Below the pieces are notes generated by a model. That model saw only the letters and a program-made list of their open reading frames with translations. It did no database searches and was not told where the DNA came from. Both the position numbers and the translations under genes were made by a program. A stretch of 60,105 nucleotides of DNA from Fischerella muscicola PCC 7414 (GTDB lineage: Bacteria; Cyanobacteriota; Cyanobacteriia; Cyanobacteriales; Nostocaceae): NCBI RefSeq assembly GCF_000317205.1, contig NZ_AJLK01000180.1:1-60105 (forward strand), read 5' to 3'. Below, in pieces: positions 39,830 through 48,718 of the stretch. Numbering within the stretch: the stretch's first letter is position 1; each line of letters begins with the position of its first letter.

Positions 39830-39860
39830 CTCAAAAAAGTCACTTTTTGCGTGTAGTTGT

Positions 39861-40151
39861 ATGAAACGAGTTCAGGTAATTTCTACTATAAAAAATCTCC
39901 AGACAAATTTGAAAGTTTTAGGTGTTAATTCCCTAGCTTTATTTGGTTCTGTAGCTAGAGATGAAGCTCAAGGTGATAGCGATGTAAATATTTTGGTTGA
40001 TTTAAAGCCACCAATAACTTTTGACCGCTACATGGACGTGAAATTATATCTAGATGAGCAGTTGGGAACTCGCGTAGATTTAGTGACTTGGAAAGCTCTG
40101 AAACCACAAATTCGTGAGACTGTAAAGCAAGAAGCAATCTATGTCATGTAA
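39861..40151 (+). CDS. MNT-type nucleotidyltransferase-like protein
   Basis: A 96-residue minimal nucleotidyltransferase, a family usually paired with a HEPN partner as an AMPylating antitoxin. The motif ALFGSVARDEAQGDSDVN shows the GS of the active site, but the usual SD-x-D is SDVN, so one metal-binding Asp is Asn. Activity is therefore doubtful. I start at ATG 39861 (MKRVQVIS), the standard beginning; the longer frame from 39735 runs through relic DNA. No HEPN gene follows; the next gene is a different small protein. Confidence 0.82.
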   Translation: MKRVQVISTIKNLQTNLKVLGVNSLALFGSVARDEAQGDSDVNILVDLKPPITFDRYMDVKLYLDEQLGTRVDLVTWKALKPQIRETVKQEAIYVM

Positions 40152-40177
40152 TATCAAGTTGTATTTAAAGGATAGAA

Positions 40178-40570
40178 ATGAATATAGCAGTAGAACTACC
40201 GAGTGGAAAAATCTTAAATATTGCTCGCTTTATTGCTCTCATCCCAGTTACGACCACAAGTAATAATGGATATGATCTGATTTTAGAGGGTTATCCTGCT
40301 CCAATTAATCTAGAGCCAACAGATGCTGATGCTCTAAAAAAACTGCTCCAATTAAATAAGGATGTAGTTACTGCTAAGAAATCTGAATGGGAAAAAGAGC
40401 AGCAATTACAACAAAATCAGCGAGCATTAGCGCTCTTAGCACAGCGCATAAAACGCCATCAAAATATGTCTCAAGCAGAATCACGACAGCGAGAAGAAAT
40501 ATTTGATAACTTTAAACAAATTATAGATGCAGAACGTCTTCCTGAACAGAAACTATATTCACAATCATGA
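40178..40570 (+). CDS. Putative antitoxin-like protein upstream of a PIN relic
   Basis: A 130-residue hydrophilic protein of no family I recognise with certainty. Residues 1-50 look beta-rich (MNIAVELPSGKILNIARFIAL), and residues 60-125 form a charged, probably coiled-coil segment (WEKEQQLQQNQRALALLAQRIKRH). AAAGGATAG precedes the start. Its stop codon overlaps the ATG of a PIN-domain fragment (ATGA), the layout of a toxin-antitoxin pair, which is the only basis for calling it antitoxin-like. A relic of its 3' end lies at 39782-39829. Confidence 0.7.
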   Translation: MNIAVELPSGKILNIARFIALIPVTTTSNNGYDLILEGYPAPINLEPTDADALKKLLQLNKDVVTAKKSEWEKEQQLQQNQRALALLAQRIKRHQNMSQAESRQREEIFDNFKQIIDAERLPEQKLYSQS

Positions 40571-40656
40571 TAGTTTTTATCGACTCTGGGGTACTGGGAA
40601 TTCTTGCCAATCCCAATAAGTTTGGGGAAGCTTATGATTGCGAACAATGGCTATAG
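40567..40656 (+). pseudogene. Truncated PIN-domain toxin
   Basis: The 29-residue frame opens with MIVFIDSGVLGILANPN and ends at EQWL followed by a stop. This is the first strand of a PIN nuclease including its first catalytic Asp (residue 6). A full PIN toxin needs about 130 residues. The following DNA shows scattered in-phase fragments but no continuous frame, so the toxin is dead. Confidence 0.65.
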
Positions 40657-40864
40657 TGATGAGCTATTGGAGTAACTATTTTAACAACTGATGCTGAAAC
40701 CTAAGATTTATATCCAAAAGCGATCGCGCTTCCATCAAAACTAAAATGCGATCGCATGGCGTTAAGATCCACGACTTCTTTGTAAGGTTTGCTTTTCCAG
40801 ATAGATTATTGGCTAGAAGTCGGGGATCTGTTCGTTTGGGTTACTATTGCTTTGTCTTCTGTTT

Positions 40865-41377
40865 TTAATCACTATTTGTTTGCGGTAAAATATAAATCGC
40901 CCCAGAAATTAAGGTGAAGGTAACACAAACCCAAAAAGCAACGAGGGAGGGAATTTTCCAAACTTCTGGTAAGGGTGCTATTAAAAGAGCGATCGCAATA
41001 ATTTGACTAACAGTTTTGAGTTTACCCCAAATATTCGCTCCGGTAATTGTGGTTTGATTGACACGCCAGCCTGCGATCGCTAACTCCCGTGCTAGTATCA
41101 AAAATACTCCCCAAGCTGGAACCTGCCCCAGTTCAATTAATGCTAGTAATGGCGCAAGTACTAACAATTTATCGACTAGGGGGTCGAGAAATTTACCTAA
41201 GTCGCTAATTTGGTTGAGTTTGCGCGCTAAGTAGCCATCTAGCCAATCAGTACCGGCTGCAACCAGGAAAATTGCTAAACACACCCACCTAGCTGTTGGT
41301 GTGGGGTTATATAAGCCGTAAAGGAGGAATGGCAAGCCTAAAAGGCGAGAAAAGGTAATCCAGTTGGGTAAAGTCAT
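40865..41377 (-). CDS. pgsA: CDP-diacylglycerol-glycerol-3-phosphate 3-phosphatidyltransferase
   Basis: Makes phosphatidylglycerol phosphate, precursor of the phosphatidylglycerol needed in thylakoid membranes. 170 residues with several membrane segments. The CDP-alcohol phosphotransferase signature is complete: Asp44, Asp47-Gly48, Ala51-Arg52, Gly61, Asp65, Asp69. The N-terminal LPNWITFSRLLGLPF is typical of PgsA. Not in an operon here; convergent with the decayed toxin-antitoxin genes and divergent from aspA across a MITE-like element. Confidence 0.94.
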   Translation of the reverse strand: MTLPNWITFSRLLGLPFLLYGLYNPTPTARWVCLAIFLVAAGTDWLDGYLARKLNQISDLGKFLDPLVDKLLVLAPLLALIELGQVPAWGVFLILARELAIAGWRVNQTTITGANIWGKLKTVSQIIAIALLIAPLPEVWKIPSLVAFWVCVTFTLISGAIYILPQTNSD

Positions 41378-41439
41378 GGGATTTTAAATTAGGTGATAAG
41401 TAATAGGTGATGGAAAAATAATTACTGATTACCAATTAA

Positions 41440-41619
41440 CGTCTAATGGGAATTGAAGAAGCAACACAAGGTTTTTTGGCAATTTTCCCGAATTTGATTT
41501 TAATTAACGAACACCGTGCAAGGCGATGCACACAGATAGATTATCAGTGTGTATCTGTGTTCATCTGTGTTCGATTATCAAAACAGGATTTTTGCCATAG
41601 TTTTAATTCGCATTAGGCG
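41440..41619. mobile_element. MITE-like element, second copy
   Basis: Terminal inverted repeats 41440-41458 and 41601-41619 agree at 15 of 19 positions. An 11-base direct repeat, ATTACCAATTA, lies just outside (41428-41438 and 41622-41632). The interior matches the 24377-24584 element, including the left block gaagaagcaacac, the cacagat words, and the right block ending in ttaggc. An inner hairpin ACACAGATA / TATCTGTGT is at 41530-41560. Confidence 0.72.
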
Positions 41620-41661
41620 TAATTACCAATTACTATTACCAATTGTTAAACCAAAATCACT

Positions 41662-43077
41662 ATGACTCAACAAAGAAATTCTCAATCCAGAATAGAACGC
41701 GATTCGATGGGCGATCGCGAAATTTCCAGTAGCGTTTATTACGGCATTCAAACCGTACGCGCTACAGAAAATTTCCCAATTAGCGGTATTCGTCCTTTAC
41801 CTACTTACGTAGATGCTTGTATTTTAATTAAAAAAGCTACTGCTATAGTGAATGGTGAACTGGGTTGTATTCCCCAAGACATCAGCCAGGCAATAATCCA
41901 AGCTGCCGATGAAGTTTTAGCTAGCAAGTTCCGTGATCAGTTTGTGGTAGATGTTTATCAAGCGGGTGCTGGTACTTCCCATCACATGAATGTTAATGAA
42001 GTATTAGCAAATCGGGCGTTAGAAATTCTTGGCGATGAGAAAGGAAACTACAAGCGTGTTAGTCCCAATGATCACGTTAACTACGGACAGTCTACCAATG
42101 ATGTGATTCCCACAGCAATTCGGATTGGTGGTTTATTGGCGTTGTCTAGAACACTGCACCCGGCTTTGGAGGGGGCTATAGCAACTTTGGAGGCAAAAGC
42201 AGCAGAGTTTCAAGATATCGTTCGTTCTGGCAGAACTCACATGCAAGATGCTGTGCCGGTGCGGTTGGGTGAAAATTTCCGTGCTTGGGCGCACATTCTG
42301 ACAGAACATCAAAACCGGATTTACACTGCCAGTGGGGATTTGATGGTGCTGGGTTTGGGTGGTAGTGCGGCGGGTACGGGGTTGAACACCCATCCCCAAT
42401 ATCGCGCCCGTGTGGTAGCAACTCTGGCAGAACTTATCAATAGTCCGCTACAACCTGCCTCTCATCTGATGGCGGCAATGCAGAGTATGGCACCATTTGT
42501 CAATGTTTCTGGTGCGTTACGTAACTTAGCGCAAGATTTAGTAAAAATCTCTCATGACTTGCGATTGATGGATTCTGGGCCAAAAACTGGTTTAAAAGAA
42601 ATTCAACTTCCACCAGTACAACCTGGTTCTTCAATTATGCCAGGCAAGTATAACCCTGTGATGGCAGAGATGACATCAATGGTGTGTTTTCAGGTGATGG
42701 GTTACGACAGTGCGATCGCACTGGCAGCCCAAGCAGGACAATTAGAATTGAATGTGATGATGCCACTGATTGCCTATAACTTGATTCACAGTATCGAAAT
42801 TCTCGGTAATACCATTGCTGCACTCACACAACGCTGCATTCAAGGAATTACTGCCAACAGGGAACGTTGTTTGGCATATGCAGAAAGCAGTTTAGCTTTA
42901 GTAACAGCTTTAAATACTCACATTGGTTATTTGAATGCCGCAGCCGTAGCAAAAGAATCCTTGGAGACAGGCAAATCTCTACGACAGATTGTTTTGGAAA
43001 AAGGACTAATGAGTGAAGCAGAATTGGCTAAAGTTCTAAATCTGGAACAAATGAGCCAAATTTTACCGCTTGAATAG
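41662..43077 (+). CDS. aspA: Aspartate ammonia-lyase (aspartase)
   Basis: Deaminates aspartate to fumarate and ammonia. 471 residues, normal length. The opening DREISSSVYYGIQTVRATENF follows aspartase rather than fumarase (YGAQTQRS) usage. Active-site blocks: SGRTHMQDAVP at about 190-200, and the superfamily signature GSSIMPGKYNP at about 319-329, with Tyr where Val is usual. A class II fumarase function is the main alternative. In filamentous cyanobacteria it could help recycle aspartate-containing nitrogen stores such as cyanophycin; that is inference. Confidence 0.88.
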   Translation: MTQQRNSQSRIERDSMGDREISSSVYYGIQTVRATENFPISGIRPLPTYVDACILIKKATAIVNGELGCIPQDISQAIIQAADEVLASKFRDQFVVDVYQAGAGTSHHMNVNEVLANRALEILGDEKGNYKRVSPNDHVNYGQSTNDVIPTAIRIGGLLALSRTLHPALEGAIATLEAKAAEFQDIVRSGRTHMQDAVPVRLGENFRAWAHILTEHQNRIYTASGDLMVLGLGGSAAGTGLNTHPQYRARVVATLAELINSPLQPASHLMAAMQSMAPFVNVSGALRNLAQDLVKISHDLRLMDSGPKTGLKEIQLPPVQPGSSIMPGKYNPVMAEMTSMVCFQVMGYDSAIALAAQAGQLELNVMMPLIAYNLIHSIEILGNTIAALTQRCIQGITANRERCLAYAESSLALVTALNTHIGYLNAAAVAKESLETGKSLRQIVLEKGLMSEAELAKVLNLEQMSQILPLE

Positions 43078-43082
43078 GAATT

Positions 43083-43192
43083 GTTGATTGTTGTTCGTTG
43101 TTTGTTGTTTGTTGTTTGTTGTTTGGAGAACCTAGCAACAATCAACTACCAACAATCAACCATCAACCACTAACCACCAACCACCAACAAAT
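43083..43192. repeat. STRR heptamer block (TTGTTTG and ACCAACC types)
   Basis: ttgtttg units on the left and caaccaccaac-type units on the right are near complements, giving a possible hairpin between aspA and the DUF362 gene. The heptamer period is typical of heterocystous cyanobacteria. Confidence 0.75.
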
Positions 43193-44158
43193 ATGCAAAC
43201 ACCAACCGTTAGTTTCATTCGAGCTAATTCTTACGAACCAGATGTTTTAAGGGATTCTTTAGAAACACTGCTAGAACCATTCGGAGGAATGACAGGGTTT
43301 GTGAAACCAGGGAATCGTGTTTTACTTAAACCCAATTTGCTCACAGGCGCACGTCCTGGCAAAGAGTGTACCACGCGATCGCAATTAGTTTATGTAGTGG
43401 CACAGATGGTAATTGAAGCTGGCGGTAAACCATTTTTAGGTGATAGCCCTGCTTTTGGTAGCGCCAGGGGAGTTGCCGTTGCTAATGGCTATCAACAGAT
43501 TTTAGAAGAACTTAATCTTCCAATCATTGATTTTCATGGAGTGCGTTACCAAACAGTTAGTCAAGAGTTTAACCATCTGCTACTCTCCAAAGAAGCGATG
43601 GAAGCAGATGTAGTAATCAATCTACCCAAAGTCAAATCTCATGTCCAATTAGTACTTACCTTGGGTGTAAAAAACTTGTTTGGTTGTGTTCCTGGCAAAA
43701 TGAAAGCTTGGTGGCACATGGAAGCAGGAAAAGATGCCAACAGGTTCGGGGAAATGTTAGTAGAAACTGCTAGAGCAATTAACCCGAATTTAACCATATT
43801 AGACGGTATTATCGGTCATGAAGGCAATGGCCCTAGTGGCGGTGAACCTCGTTCTTTGGGTATTTTAGGCGCATCACCGGATGTATTTGCCTTAGATCGA
43901 GCTATGGTAGAGATACTTAATGTCCCAGCCACAGAAGTACCTACTGTTGCTGCATCTATGCGTCTGGGAGTCTGTCCGAACCTCAACGCTATCCACTATC
44001 CTTATTTAAGTCCTGAGTCACTACGGATAAATGATTGGCGATTACCAGACAAGTTCGTTCCCATTGATTTTGGTATGCCTCGCGTGATTAAGTCTACGTT
44101 CAAACACCTCTACATCAAGTTTATCAAAGAACCACTCAGCGCTTACGTTAGAGGTTAA
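43193..44158 (+). CDS. DUF362-family protein
   Basis: A 321-residue cytoplasmic protein of poorly known function. Family blocks include VKPGNRVLLKPNLL, ADVVINLPKVKSHVQLVLTLGVKNLFGCVPG, LTILDGIIGHEGNGPSGG, and FALDRAMVEILN. Members elsewhere are often fused to 4Fe-4S ferredoxin domains, but this one ends before such a domain and shows no CxxCxxC cluster. The only link with aspA upstream is strand and proximity across a repeat. A terminator follows. Confidence 0.85.
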   Translation: MQTPTVSFIRANSYEPDVLRDSLETLLEPFGGMTGFVKPGNRVLLKPNLLTGARPGKECTTRSQLVYVVAQMVIEAGGKPFLGDSPAFGSARGVAVANGYQQILEELNLPIIDFHGVRYQTVSQEFNHLLLSKEAMEADVVINLPKVKSHVQLVLTLGVKNLFGCVPGKMKAWWHMEAGKDANRFGEMLVETARAINPNLTILDGIIGHEGNGPSGGEPRSLGILGASPDVFALDRAMVEILNVPATEVPTVAASMRLGVCPNLNAIHYPYLSPESLRINDWRLPDKFVPIDFGMPRVIKSTFKHLYIKFIKEPLSAYVRG

Positions 44159-44238
44159 ATATAGCAAGTGCAAACTCTGCTACAGCAATTTCAAAACTGG
44201 CACAGTAAGCTGAAAATACCCTCCGATTGCTTAACCAG

Positions 44239-44270
44239 ACCGCCCTACTCTACTAGTGGCGGTTTTTTTA
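44239..44270 (+). terminator. Rho-independent terminator of the DUF362 gene
   Basis: ACCGCC (44239-44244) / GGCGGT (44258-44263), with inner ACT/AGT pairing and a run of seven T. Confidence 0.88.
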
Positions 44271-44292
44271 GTTTAATGTTTTTCCTGAACTA

Positions 44293-44424
44293 AATATCAT
44301 GTCCGTTTGAGGACTTATCATATCTGTGAAGGTTGGTAATTGGTAATTAAGATACTGATGATTTTTCCATGCCCAATGCCCAAGCTTTATGTCGTAAGTA
44401 ATTAGCCGGACTTGATATAATTGC
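44293..44424. mobile_element. MITE-like element, family 2 (intact copy)
   Basis: The left end ATATCATGTCCG and the complement of the right end (ATATCAAGTCCG) agree at 11 of 12 bases. The sequence matches the interrupted copy at 59715-60000 along its length, including gtaattaagatactgatgat. No coding capacity. Confidence 0.65.
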
Positions 44425-45159
44425 TAACAATCATGCTAATTTTTGTTTGGGAATTGACTGCTAAGCACAGATATATTAGTTGCTTGAGTAGGAAATATTT
44501 ATTATCTACCTATTTATAGATTGACAAAATAGAGAATAAAGAATATTTTATTTAGGATTTTCGATGAGATTAAATTTTTATTGAGTAAAATCACTGATTG
44601 AACTCACTAAATATCAAACATTATCCTATATATATTGACTGTAAATTTGTGGATAAAAGTGTTTACTCTCCTAAACTCTGTCAACTTGTGAAAAGTCTTC
44701 AGTACTAGTACTTACAAATCTACAAAAGGTGAATATATTTCTAGTATTGCTACGGTATAAATATGAGTAAATATAACAAACTAAAAATATCAAAAGTTGG
44801 ATTTTTTAGCCTTTTTTATTGCTGCATTATTATAAAAATGTATAGTTAACTACATAATTTCACTTCACTAAAATTGATGAATGTACTTTTTTATGCTACA
44901 GTTTTAATAAATGCTCAATGTAACGACGATAAAGTTTAACAACCCAATCAAGCAACAATATTTACATAATTATGCAAATTATTTATCATATAAAATTAGT
45001 ATCAAGTATTGCAGCTACACAAGATTAGAAAGTAGAGTTACCCAAACTAAATGCAGTACTTGACGATGAGAAAATTTACAGTTAAAAAGTAGCTAAAATA
45101 GTAGTTAGACTTTGAGAAAAGAGTCTAAATGCAAAATCAGGTAATCAAACAAACTTTTT

Positions 45160-45342
45160 ATGAATTCAAACAGCGAGTCTGCCAGTTCAAACGACACATC
45201 CCCCCATCGTTTGGCAGACATTATCGGAACTGTGATTGGTTTGCTAACTCTGACCTTACCTTTGTTAGTTATTGCTAATTACTCTTCCGCTAATATTCCC
45301 AATGCCCAGCCATCCCTCACTTACAACATCAAACAGAAGTAG
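45160..45342 (+). CDS. Small single-span membrane protein
   Basis: A 60-residue protein: a Ser/Asn-rich N terminus (about 1-16), one hydrophobic helix (ADIIGTVIGLLTLTLPLLVI at about 19-38) and a short polar tail. No family recognised. The ribosome binding site is weak (caggta about 12 bases upstream). The composition is protein-like and unlike the AT-rich surroundings, which is the main reason to accept it. Isolated in a gene-poor region. Confidence 0.5.
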   Translation: MNSNSESASSNDTSPHRLADIIGTVIGLLTLTLPLLVIANYSSANIPNAQPSLTYNIKQK

Positions 45343-45616
45343 CAGATACTAGAAATGAATTAAAAACACATTTGAACAACTCAGATATATAGCTCCAAGA
45401 GTAAGCATACATGATGTTCACCTTGTGAGCTACAGCTAGTGGTTTAGTTAATTGCAAAGAATCTGGACTGTTGCTAAATAGTCCAGATTCTCTAATTTAT
45501 AACTTGTTTTAATATACGAGGCGATCGCAAAATCAAACAGAGTTATCTTTCACTAAATATTAGCTTTTAAATTATTTTACGTTTTCACTTGTTGGGCAAA
45601 ATATTATTTCAATCAA

Positions 45617-45844
45617 TTATTGGCCTTCTGACCAATTTTCACGACTTAGCAAATCAATAATGCAGTCTCTGAGCAAAAATTCATTTCTTTCTAATTCAAG
45701 CTCTACACATAACCAATCACGGTAAGGAATATATTTACATAATACGTAAATAGGTTGGTTACGTTGAATCAGTCTCTGCTTAACAAGCTGAAGTGCTTTT
45801 TCCCTAATATACTCTATGTTGTATTTAACAGCAGTATCTACCAT
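45617..45844 (-). CDS. DUF4327-family protein
   Basis: A 75-residue cyanobacteria-specific protein of unknown function. Family hallmarks: IREKALQLVKQRLI, NQPIYVLCKYIP, WLCVELELERNEFLLRD and IIDLLSRENW. An AAGGAGA site 7 bases upstream supports the start. No partner genes adjoin. Confidence 0.88.
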   Translation of the reverse strand: MVDTAVKYNIEYIREKALQLVKQRLIQRNQPIYVLCKYIPYRDWLCVELELERNEFLLRDCIIDLLSRENWSEGQ

Positions 45845-46946
45845 AAATTATCTCCTTGTTTATCCATAAAAATAAATAACCATCATTACTAGTTAAATCT
45901 TGTAACGATTGATCACAAAATTTAAAGCCTTTTGTTTTTAATTATGAACTAAGCAGCGTTAGCAATAAAAACTAAGAAAGTTTGTAATTGAGAATACTTC
46001 CTCTACCTCTTAGGATAGATAAGACAGATATCTTAGTTGTATTAAGTTGGTGAAAAAATATCTTTCTTGGGCATGGGAGTCAAAAAGCTTAGGCACTTAG
46101 GTGAGATATAAAGACAGTTTGGAAACATAGCAGTTGGCTTACCTTGTAGTTTCTAAATACCTGGAATTTGCATGTACCAAATCTTAAATTATATGAATAC
46201 ACCTTCTGCTAACCCTAGCCTCAGGGCTATTAATACTTTGAAAGTGGCTGAGTTTATTATATGTTTATTTTTCCAATAATGAGTCACTATTGGTTAAAAC
46301 TCTGGCATTAAAAATATACTTGTTGCTTGATAACCTTTACTTAACTTTAAATTTTGAATACTTAAGAAGTTAGAGAACAGAAATTTAAGATTAGACAGCA
46401 AATCTGTTCCATTATTCTACTGTGTTGCTGGAACAAGGATAACTTTACTTTATATGTAGAAGCATAACAGACATTTAGCGCCTATCATCCCTTGCTTTGG
46501 GTAGATATCTACTCCTAGCTTTTGATATATTACCCAGACACGCAAAAACAGGTATTATTATTAAATAGGTAAGTCTTGACTAAATCAATTGCCTAGTATA
46601 GAGGGTGTAATTCATCATCACTTTCTAGTTTGATCATCATCAATCGATGATATGGCTTGTAACTGAGCTAACAAAGAAACTACTTATTGGCTGGGCATCT
46701 TAAATACTTGCAAACAAATACCAGAAAAAATTTATACATATAATAGTATTATTTTTGATGGATATGTTTGAAATTAGAGGTAAAAAACTTCTGAAAGAAG
46801 TCAAAACAAAAAGTTCTGTTTTCATTTACAAAATCAACTGATATCATCACAAATAAAACGAGAATCATTGTATTTTCTCTATCTAAGTCAACGTAAAAGT
46901 CCAGTTTGATAAACTTTCGAGATGTGTTGTTGAGGAGGAAGTGTTC
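45845..46946. other. Gene-free AT-rich stretch upstream of the SLH-fasciclin gene
   Basis: About 1.1 kb. A 28-codon frame at 46193-46279 lacks a ribosome binding site and is not called. The right end should contain the promoter and a long leader of the SLH-fasciclin gene. No repeats or hairpins of note. Confidence 0.5.
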
Positions 46947-48578
46947 ATGCGTAGTTTATCTGGTTGGTCGTTAACAAGTAGCGCATTAGTAGCTCTGGGA
47001 ATATCGGCTACTACAGCTACTCCAATGATGATTTCCGCGCCTGTATTAGCTCAGGTTCCAACCCCAACTCCAACGCCTGCACCAGCTACAACAGCCCCTA
47101 GCTTTGCTGATGTGCCAGCAGATTATTGGGCGCTGCCATTTATTCAAGCCTTAGCTGCAAGAAATGTAATTGTTGGTTATCCGGATGGTACATACAAACC
47201 AGACCAACCAGTAACCCGCGCTGAACTTGCTGCTATGTTCCAAAAAGCTTTTACGCTGAATCCAGTGAGGCAGCTACCAGCAGAAGGCTTTAGAGATGTG
47301 CCTGCTAACTTTTGGGCAGCACCTGCAATTAGGGCTGCTTATGAAGCTGGATTTTTGTCAGGTTATCCCAATAACTTGTTTGGACCGAATCAAACAGTTT
47401 CCAAAGCAGATGCAATTACTGCTGTAGCCAGTGGACTCAATTTAACTCCCAGTGGTTCTGTAGAACAAACTCTTGCTAATACCTATGTAGATGCTGGGCA
47501 GATCCCGTCCTATGCTGTTAATCAGGTGGCAGCTGCAACACAAGCTAATCTTGTCGTTAACTATCCTGATGTTAAAACGCTCAATCCACAAGGAGGCTTA
47601 ACGCGGGCGGATGCGGCTGCACTTTTGTATCAAGCTTTGGTGAGACTTGGACAGGTGCAACCATTACCTAGCAATGTGGCAGCGGCAAATTATATTGTGG
47701 GTGGTACTCCTCAAACTACAGGTGATATTGTTTCCATCGCTGAGGCTAGTGGTAGTTTCAACACTCTGACTTCTTTGCTGAAGACAGCAGGTCTAGCAGA
47801 TGCTTTGAGACAGCCAGGTCCCTATACAGTTTTTGCTCCTACAGACCAAGCATTCGCAGCTTTACCTCCAGATGTTCTACAGCAGTTACAGCAACCAGAA
47901 AACAGAGAAACGTTAATCAAGATTTTGAGATACCACGTAGTTTCTGGTGATCTACCTGCTGACAAGCTGACATCTGGTGAAGTAAAAACTTTGGAAGATG
48001 AAGCAGTAAATGTAAAAGTTGATACTGCAAATAATCAGATTGCAGTCAACAATGCAAGTGTTATTCAACCGAATGTTAAAGCTACCAATGGTGTTATTCA
48101 TGTCATCAACCAAGTTTTGATTCCTCCAGAATTGGCACAAGGTGAGCAAAAGGAAGGTGAAGGTGCTGCTGCTAGAGTGAAAAGAAACTATGTTGCCGTT
48201 GCTGGTAACATTGGTTTAGGTGGTAATACGGCTCTTGGCAGTGGTAACTTTGCAGTAACCAGCAAATTTGGTCTGACAAACAATTTCTCAGTACGACCAG
48301 GGGCAGTAATTGGGGATGATACTGTCTTTTTAGTTCCCATCACCTATGACTTTGCTTTCCGACCCACTGATATAGGTGGAAGTGATGCTGTTATATCTCC
48401 TTATCTCGGTGCTGGTGTAGCTATTGGAACTGGTGACGACACTGATTTTGGTTTACTACTCACTGGAGGTGTAGATTATCCCTTATCTTCCCAATTTATG
48501 GTCACAGGTGCTGTGAATGCTACTTTTGTAGATGATACAGATGTAGGGATTATGTTAGGAATTGGTTATAGATTCTAA
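46947..48578 (+). CDS. SLH - fasciclin (FAS1) - outer-membrane barrel protein
   Basis: A 543-residue secreted protein. Signal peptide ending near VLAQ (about 34), a Pro/Thr linker, three SLH modules (about 48-230: FADVPADYWALPFIQAL, FRDVPANFWAAPAIRAA, and a divergent third), then one FAS1 domain (about 255-390: DIVSIAEASGSFNTLTSLLKTAGL, YTVFAPTDQAFAAL, ILRYHVVSG, and the end block ATNGVIHVINQVLIPP), then a Gly-rich segment of about 140 residues ending in YRF that looks like an eight-strand outer-membrane barrel. GAGGAGG at 46932-46938 sets the ATG. It could tie the outer membrane to peptidoglycan and present an adhesive FAS1 domain. A terminator follows. Confidence 0.9.
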   Translation: MRSLSGWSLTSSALVALGISATTATPMMISAPVLAQVPTPTPTPAPATTAPSFADVPADYWALPFIQALAARNVIVGYPDGTYKPDQPVTRAELAAMFQKAFTLNPVRQLPAEGFRDVPANFWAAPAIRAAYEAGFLSGYPNNLFGPNQTVSKADAITAVASGLNLTPSGSVEQTLANTYVDAGQIPSYAVNQVAAATQANLVVNYPDVKTLNPQGGLTRADAAALLYQALVRLGQVQPLPSNVAAANYIVGGTPQTTGDIVSIAEASGSFNTLTSLLKTAGLADALRQPGPYTVFAPTDQAFAALPPDVLQQLQQPENRETLIKILRYHVVSGDLPADKLTSGEVKTLEDEAVNVKVDTANNQIAVNNASVIQPNVKATNGVIHVINQVLIPPELAQGEQKEGEGAAARVKRNYVAVAGNIGLGGNTALGSGNFAVTSKFGLTNNFSVRPGAVIGDDTVFLVPITYDFAFRPTDIGGSDAVISPYLGAGVAIGTGDDTDFGLLLTGGVDYPLSSQFMVTGAVNATFVDDTDVGIMLGIGYRF

Positions 48579-48610
48579 GGAATCATTGTCGAATTGCCCA
48601 TGATTAAATG

Positions 48611-48647
48611 ACCCTGCCCCAACCTCAATAGTAGGGGCGGGGTTTTA
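48611..48647 (+). terminator. Terminator of the SLH-fasciclin gene
   Basis: CCCTGCCCC pairs with GGGGCGGGG (one wobble), followed by TTTTATT. Confidence 0.85.
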
Positions 48648-48718
48648 TTGATTAAATTTAGTCCAATTTTGATATCTTAGATAAAATCACCTGATCATAA
48701 AGATTCGCAGAAATATCA

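Larger units (their letters stand above)
44159..45159. other. Gene-free AT-rich kilobase
   Basis: After the terminator and the MITE-like repeat at 44293-44424, about 730 bases of very AT-rich DNA lead to the small membrane protein gene. I see no gene, tRNA or strong hairpin in it. Confidence 0.5.

Noticed and set aside
39735-39860. N-terminal extension of the MNT nucleotidyltransferase
   Set aside because: The DNA is an out-of-frame relic of the downstream gene's 3' end; the family start is at 39861.
46193-46279. A 28-codon frame beginning MNTPSANPS
   Set aside because: No ribosome binding site and a length expected by chance in a 1.1 kb spacer.
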